This document shows, piece after piece, positions 33,128 through 36,268 of a stretch of 36,268 nucleotides of DNA. The first letter of the stretch is position 1. Each line of letters begins with the position of its first letter. Under the pieces are notes generated by a model. The model was not told the origin of the DNA, made no database searches, and saw only the letters and a list, made by a program, of their open reading frames with translations. The stretch comes from CAZTDD01 sp964612675 (GTDB lineage Bacteria; Hinthialibacterota; Hinthialibacteria; Hinthialibacterales; JAKPRU01). Where the stretch lies: the NCBI GenBank assembly GCA_964612675.1, contig CAZTDD010000070.1:1-36268 (forward strand), written 5' to 3'. Both the position numbers and the translations under genes were made by a program.

Positions 33128-34699
33128 TCACGACGACGACATCCGCTCGCATTTTTCGACCCACGCATCATGCATGGCCGCCATCCGCTTAACTCGTTCC
33201 GGATACGTGTCTGCAAGATTGTGGAGCTCCGTACGATCTTTCTCCATATCATACAGTTCCCAGTCTCCATCCCGTTTCGCAACAAGTTTCCATTTGCCTT
33301 CGCGTACCGCACGCCGTCCCGCAAATTCCCAGAACAGTGCGTCATGACCTTGTCGTTCACCGGTTTCGAAAACCGGCAAAAGACTCTTGCCTTCCAGCGG
33401 CAAAACATCATGATCCTTGTACCTACTGGGATATTCGGCCCCGGCGATATCGATACATGTAGCGAGCACATCGATAATGTGGCCCACCTCACGGGTAATC
33501 CCGCCGTTGTTGCCGATCACCTTCGGCCAATACGCAACAAAGGGCGTACAGATCCCTCCCTCGTGGTCCCAGCTCTTGTATTTTCGGAACGGCGTATTAC
33601 TCGCGTTCGCCCACGGTTTGTCGACCGATCGGTACGACTCCACAGGTCCTGGAGGAGTATCGGGTGTTTTGTTTTCTTCTTCCGCACATCCGCCGTTATC
33701 GGAGAGAAACATCACAAGTGTATTCTCTTCTTCGCCAAGATCGCGAATCTTCTTCATGACTCGCCCGATATTCCAGTCCATCCGGTCGATCATCGCAGCA
33801 TACACTGCCATCTTCAAATCCCATTCGTCCTTGTTATCAACCTCTTCCCAGCGTGGAACCGTAGGATCTCGTGGCGACATTTTCCAACGAGGATCGATCA
33901 GCCCCATCTCGACCATACGCTTGTAACGCTGCTCGCGAAGCCGCTCCCAGCCGTCCATATACTTCCCTTTGTATTTCGCAATATCTTCCGGAAATGCATG
34001 AAGTGGATAATGCGGAGCTGTGTAGGCGAGGTATAGGAAGAAAGGCTTATCTTCGTCCGCGTACTCGTCCAAATAATCCAGCGCGTAATCGGTGAAGGCA
34101 TCGGTGGTATAGAAATCTTTGTCTTTGGGTGTGTACGGCCGGAATACCTGGTCTTCGATTGCCCATTTTCGAATCCGATTCGCACCTTTCCGCCCCGGTT
34201 CCGGTTCACCGATACGCTTGCGCCCCGGGTTAAAGAAATTGCAGCAGCCGTCGGTCAATCCATAATAACGGTCAAATCCACGTTCGACGGGAAGTTCACC
34301 CGCATGCCATTTCCCCGTCATCAATGTGCGGTATCCGACGCTCTTCAGCGCTTCAGCGATGGTGACGCATGAACGCATCTTGTCCGGGTAGCCGTGAACA
34401 CCAACCTGTTGATTGTAGAGACCGGTAAGCAATGTTGCGCGAGTGGGGCCGCATTTCGCACAGTTATAAAACTGCGTGAACCGGATCCCGCCGTGAGCCA
34501 GTCTGTCGATGTTCGGCGTGTTGACCTCGCCGCCGTAACAGCCAATATCGGAATACCCCATATCGTCCGCCATGATCAAAACGATGTTCGGTCTTTTCCC
34601 GGACTTGGCTTTTCCCGATGCGTTCTGTGGCACGGCCAGGGATGCCGCACCGCAGGTCATAAGCCGCATACAGTCGCGGCGAGTCAGGTTCGTATTCAT
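33128..34699 (-). CDS. Tat-exported arylsulfatase-family sulfatase (2)
   Basis: This 523-residue S1-type sulfatase has a short Tat signal (LTRRDCMRLM at 5-14). Asp45-Asp46 (LIMADDMGYSDIGCYGG) begin the metal site. The formylglycine motif is Cys83 in CGPTRATLLTG, which needs activation by a formylglycine-generating enzyme. TGKWHAGE, APHYPLHA, FLSDNGGC and the C-terminal GKWKLVAKRDGDWELYDMEKDRTE region are family features. MNTNL is the start because GAGG lies 7 nt upstream; an in-frame TTG five codons earlier has none. It differs clearly from sulfatase 1 (about 95 residues longer and an extra loop region at 140-290), so the two probably act on different sulfated positions. The upstream leader can fold into two alternative hairpins. 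Confidence 0.95.
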   Translation of the reverse strand: MNTNLTRRDCMRLMTCGAASLAVPQNASGKAKSGKRPNIVLIMADDMGYSDIGCYGGEVNTPNIDRLAHGGIRFTQFYNCAKCGPTRATLLTGLYNQQVGVHGYPDKMRSCVTIAEALKSVGYRTLMTGKWHAGELPVERGFDRYYGLTDGCCNFFNPGRKRIGEPEPGRKGANRIRKWAIEDQVFRPYTPKDKDFYTTDAFTDYALDYLDEYADEDKPFFLYLAYTAPHYPLHAFPEDIAKYKGKYMDGWERLREQRYKRMVEMGLIDPRWKMSPRDPTVPRWEEVDNKDEWDLKMAVYAAMIDRMDWNIGRVMKKIRDLGEEENTLVMFLSDNGGCAEEENKTPDTPPGPVESYRSVDKPWANASNTPFRKYKSWDHEGGICTPFVAYWPKVIGNNGGITREVGHIIDVLATCIDIAGAEYPSRYKDHDVLPLEGKSLLPVFETGERQGHDALFWEFAGRRAVREGKWKLVAKRDGDWELYDMEKDRTELHNLADTYPERVKRMAAMHDAWVEKCERMSSS

Positions 34700-34736
34700 G
34701 TTCGAGCCTCGCAACAGTCGTTATTCGGACACGTGC

Positions 34737-34768
34737 CGGGGATTCAACCAATGTCGAATCCCCGACAT
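34737..34768 (-). promoter_or_regulatory. Mutually exclusive hairpins in the sulfatase 2 leader
   Basis: In the minus-strand RNA ATGTC (34768-34764) can pair with GACAT (34755-34751), enclosing GGGGATTC. Alternatively CGGGGATTC (34764-34756) pairs with GAATCCCCG (34745-34737) in a 9-bp stem. The two share bases and cannot coexist. The site is about 40 nt before the ATG. Confidence 0.45.
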
Positions 34769-34953
34769 AGCGCTTCCTCGAATCATGATATCGTTGTTGG
34801 AGTCTTGTTGAAGGTGGTAGAAACCATCCCTTTTCGAGGCTGGTGACACAGATACGCCGTAACGTATCGTCATTCCGTGCCCCAGACAGTCGGAGCCGGT
34901 GATTTGGGGATGAAAACCATCTGAAAAAAGACTTACTCTGCTTCTTGTCTTTC

Positions 34954-34991
34954 CTCTTTCGTGCTTTCGTGTCTCTTTCGTGCTTTCGTGT
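34954..34991. repeat. Direct repeat, two 19-bp copies
   Basis: CTCTTTCGTGCTTTCGTGT occurs twice back to back (34954-34972 and 34973-34991), and each copy itself contains a doubled CTTTCGTG. It is probably a simple slippage repeat. Confidence 0.9.
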
Positions 34992-35053
34992 TTCAATATC
35001 TTCCCAACGGACGTCTTCCGTTCCGGTGTCTTGCCCGCCGGCCTTTCCGATTC

Positions 35054-36076
35054 TCAATACCGCTTCCAATCGCTGACCGGCAACCCGGACGCTTTGTAGA
35101 ACTCCGTCTCATCGCCCGCAAGATCCGCAACCTTTTCAATCAACGCATACCGTTCCTGCTCGCTCATCCCATCGAACGAACGTGCGAGATCGATCTTCTC
35201 CTGGATTTGCGCGGCATCATCCGGCCCACTAATCAACGTTGTCACCGGCAGCGACCAGACAAAATGAATCGCTTCCCGCATACTGATTCGGTCCGGTACG
35301 ACTTTGGGGCGATTGCCGTGCTGACCGAACGTCGTCCCGCCGAAAAATCCGCCGCAACCCAGCGTCTTCATCGCAAGAATCCCCAGGTTGTGATCCACCA
35401 GCTTCGGCATCACATTATTGATAAAGCTGCCATAACTCGGATCGGCTGCATTCACCGGCATTTGGCACGTGTCGAACATATCCGTCAACTCGAGTATTCG
35501 TTCATGGGTGGCCGGGGTCCTATGGCCGGTGAATCCGATATACCGCGCTTTGCCGGATTCTTTCGCCTCGCGAAACACATCGAGCACACCGTTGTCGATC
35601 CGGTTGTTGAGGTCGTCCAGGCTCATGACTTCGTGCATCTGCCACAGGTCCAAATAATCGGTATTGAGTCGGCGCAACGAGGTATCCAGTTGCTGACGGA
35701 CAGAGTCCGCGTCTTTCAGATGCGCTTTCGTCATGAGGAAAATGGCATCGCGGTACTCGGGAACGAGAAGTTTCCCCAAACGTCTTTCACTGCCTCCGCT
35801 CTGATAGTGAGACGCGGTATCAAAAAAACGAACGCCGCCCTCCAGTGCGGTTTCGATTGTACGCTGCGCTTCGCTTTCGCTCATGCGGCCGATATGCCAG
35901 CCTCCGACTCCCAGCATCGGAATCTGTTCGCCGGTCCGACCGAGAGTCCGCGTCGGCAGCAAGTCGCCCAAACGATCGCTCGCTTTGGCTCCGGCCGCTC
36001 CGTGGGCGTTGGATGATAAAGCGACACCGGAAGTGAGTGCCGCTAACGATTTCAAAAAGTCACGTCGGTTTTCCAT
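35054..36076 (-). CDS. Tat-exported aldo/keto reductase
   Basis: This 340-residue NAD(P)H-dependent oxidoreductase of the aldo/keto reductase superfamily has a twin-arginine signal (MENRRDFLKSLAAL) and should act outside the cytoplasm. The catalytic tetrad is intact: Asp86 and Tyr91 (FFDTASHYQ), Lys117 (LMTKAHL) and His148 (QMHEV). The C-terminal cofactor region includes TTLISGPDDAAQIQEKI. MENRR is chosen because GGAG lies 8 nt upstream; an upstream start would bury the Tat signal behind 20 residues. It is first of a minus-strand series with two sulfatases, which suggests a part in handling released sugars or keto-sugars. The product ends in VSDWKRY. The sequence to the right of the start (36077-36268) shows no gene. 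Confidence 0.93.
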   Translation of the reverse strand: MENRRDFLKSLAALTSGVALSSNAHGAAGAKASDRLGDLLPTRTLGRTGEQIPMLGVGGWHIGRMSESEAQRTIETALEGGVRFFDTASHYQSGGSERRLGKLLVPEYRDAIFLMTKAHLKDADSVRQQLDTSLRRLNTDYLDLWQMHEVMSLDDLNNRIDNGVLDVFREAKESGKARYIGFTGHRTPATHERILELTDMFDTCQMPVNAADPSYGSFINNVMPKLVDHNLGILAMKTLGCGGFFGGTTFGQHGNRPKVVPDRISMREAIHFVWSLPVTTLISGPDDAAQIQEKIDLARSFDGMSEQERYALIEKVADLAGDETEFYKASGLPVSDWKRY

Positions 36077-36268
36077 AGAGGCATCTCCAATTAGGTTTCT
36101 CTTTTGAATGTACCAATTCCTGTCTTCAGAAAACAAGCGCGTGAGATATAACGCTCTGCGGCCGAGCCCCGCACGCGCGAATAGTAGGAAAGTCTCGCGC
36201 CCTTTTCCAGGCGGTGGTGAACGGGAGTTTGATCAACCTAAATTCGGCAGTTGAAAACAGTATGGCGG

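Larger units (their letters stand above)
34700..35053. other. Intergenic region upstream of sulfatase 2
   Basis: This 354-bp gap holds the alternative hairpins at 34737-34768, a GATACG/CGTATC hairpin at 34851-34868 and a 19-bp direct repeat at 34954-34991. No gene and no clear promoter were found. Confidence 0.6.

Noticed and set aside
34961..36016. 351-codon open frame on the plus strand opposite the aldo/keto reductase gene
   Set aside because: The reverse strand encodes a complete aldo/keto reductase with all catalytic residues; the plus-strand product is rich in Arg, His and Pro and resembles nothing.

Overview
The window reads as a chromosomal segment from a Gram-negative-type, polysaccharide-degrading bacterium of the Planctomycetota / Lentisphaerota / Hydrogenedentota / Sumerlaeota kind. 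This is an inference from gene content: several twin-arginine (Tat) exported enzymes (two arylsulfatases, a Gfo/Idh/MocA oxidoreductase, an aldo/keto reductase), a secreted DUF1080 protein, a type II/IV pseudopilin of the single-gene kind, a URO-D-family methyltransferase and a non-pyrrolysine MttB-type methyltransferase. The exact phylum cannot be fixed from the sequence alone. No rRNA, tRNA, CRISPR array, transposase or phage gene was seen.

Layout. (1) 86-8137, minus strand: three tandem genes for exported WD40 proteins. (2) 8902-11227, plus strand: a DUF1080 (3-keto-disaccharide hydrolase family) gene and a Tat-exported Gfo/Idh/MocA oxidoreductase, set in the opposite direction. (3) 11277-16103, minus strand: a fourth, larger WD40 paralogue, with a decayed 3' end of a fifth copy just upstream (about 16152-16255). 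(4) 16488-20735: two small unknown genes, pgeF, a URO-D family gene and proS. (5) 21071-25897: a pseudopilin, a strong terminator, a receiver-GGDEF protein, an orphan histidine-phosphoacceptor domain and a PAS/GAF sensor kinase. (6) 26196-30232: a secreted GH2-like protein followed by an MttB-family methyltransferase. (7) 30418-36076, minus strand: a DUF6338-like membrane protein with a tiny overlapping partner gene, two sulfatases and an aldo/keto reductase, with several short tandem-repeat arrays between them.

The most interesting content is the WD40 family. Each of the four proteins has a signal peptide and, by my manual count, exactly 14 WD repeats, enough for two seven-bladed propellers. 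All end in a closely related tail (DWSLF or DWSMF). Two members carry, between the propellers and the tail, a clan-CD C13 (legumain/caspase-like) peptidase domain with intact His and Cys. An Ig-like linker follows, then a second copy of the peptidase fold in which His is replaced by Asp or Gly and Cys by Pro, so a protease and a pseudoprotease sit in one chain. The two smaller members are propellers only. Near-identical boundary sequences and the relic show that the cluster has been growing and shrinking by unequal recombination. A reasonable but untested reading is an extracytoplasmic recognition and proteolysis set with catalytic and non-catalytic members.

The other genes fit carbohydrate scavenging (DUF1080 plus oxidoreductase, sulfatases, aldo/keto reductase, GH2-like protein), one-carbon transfer from methylated compounds (URO-D family and MttB family, with no corrinoid protein in the window), c-di-GMP and two-component signalling, and housekeeping (proS, pgeF).
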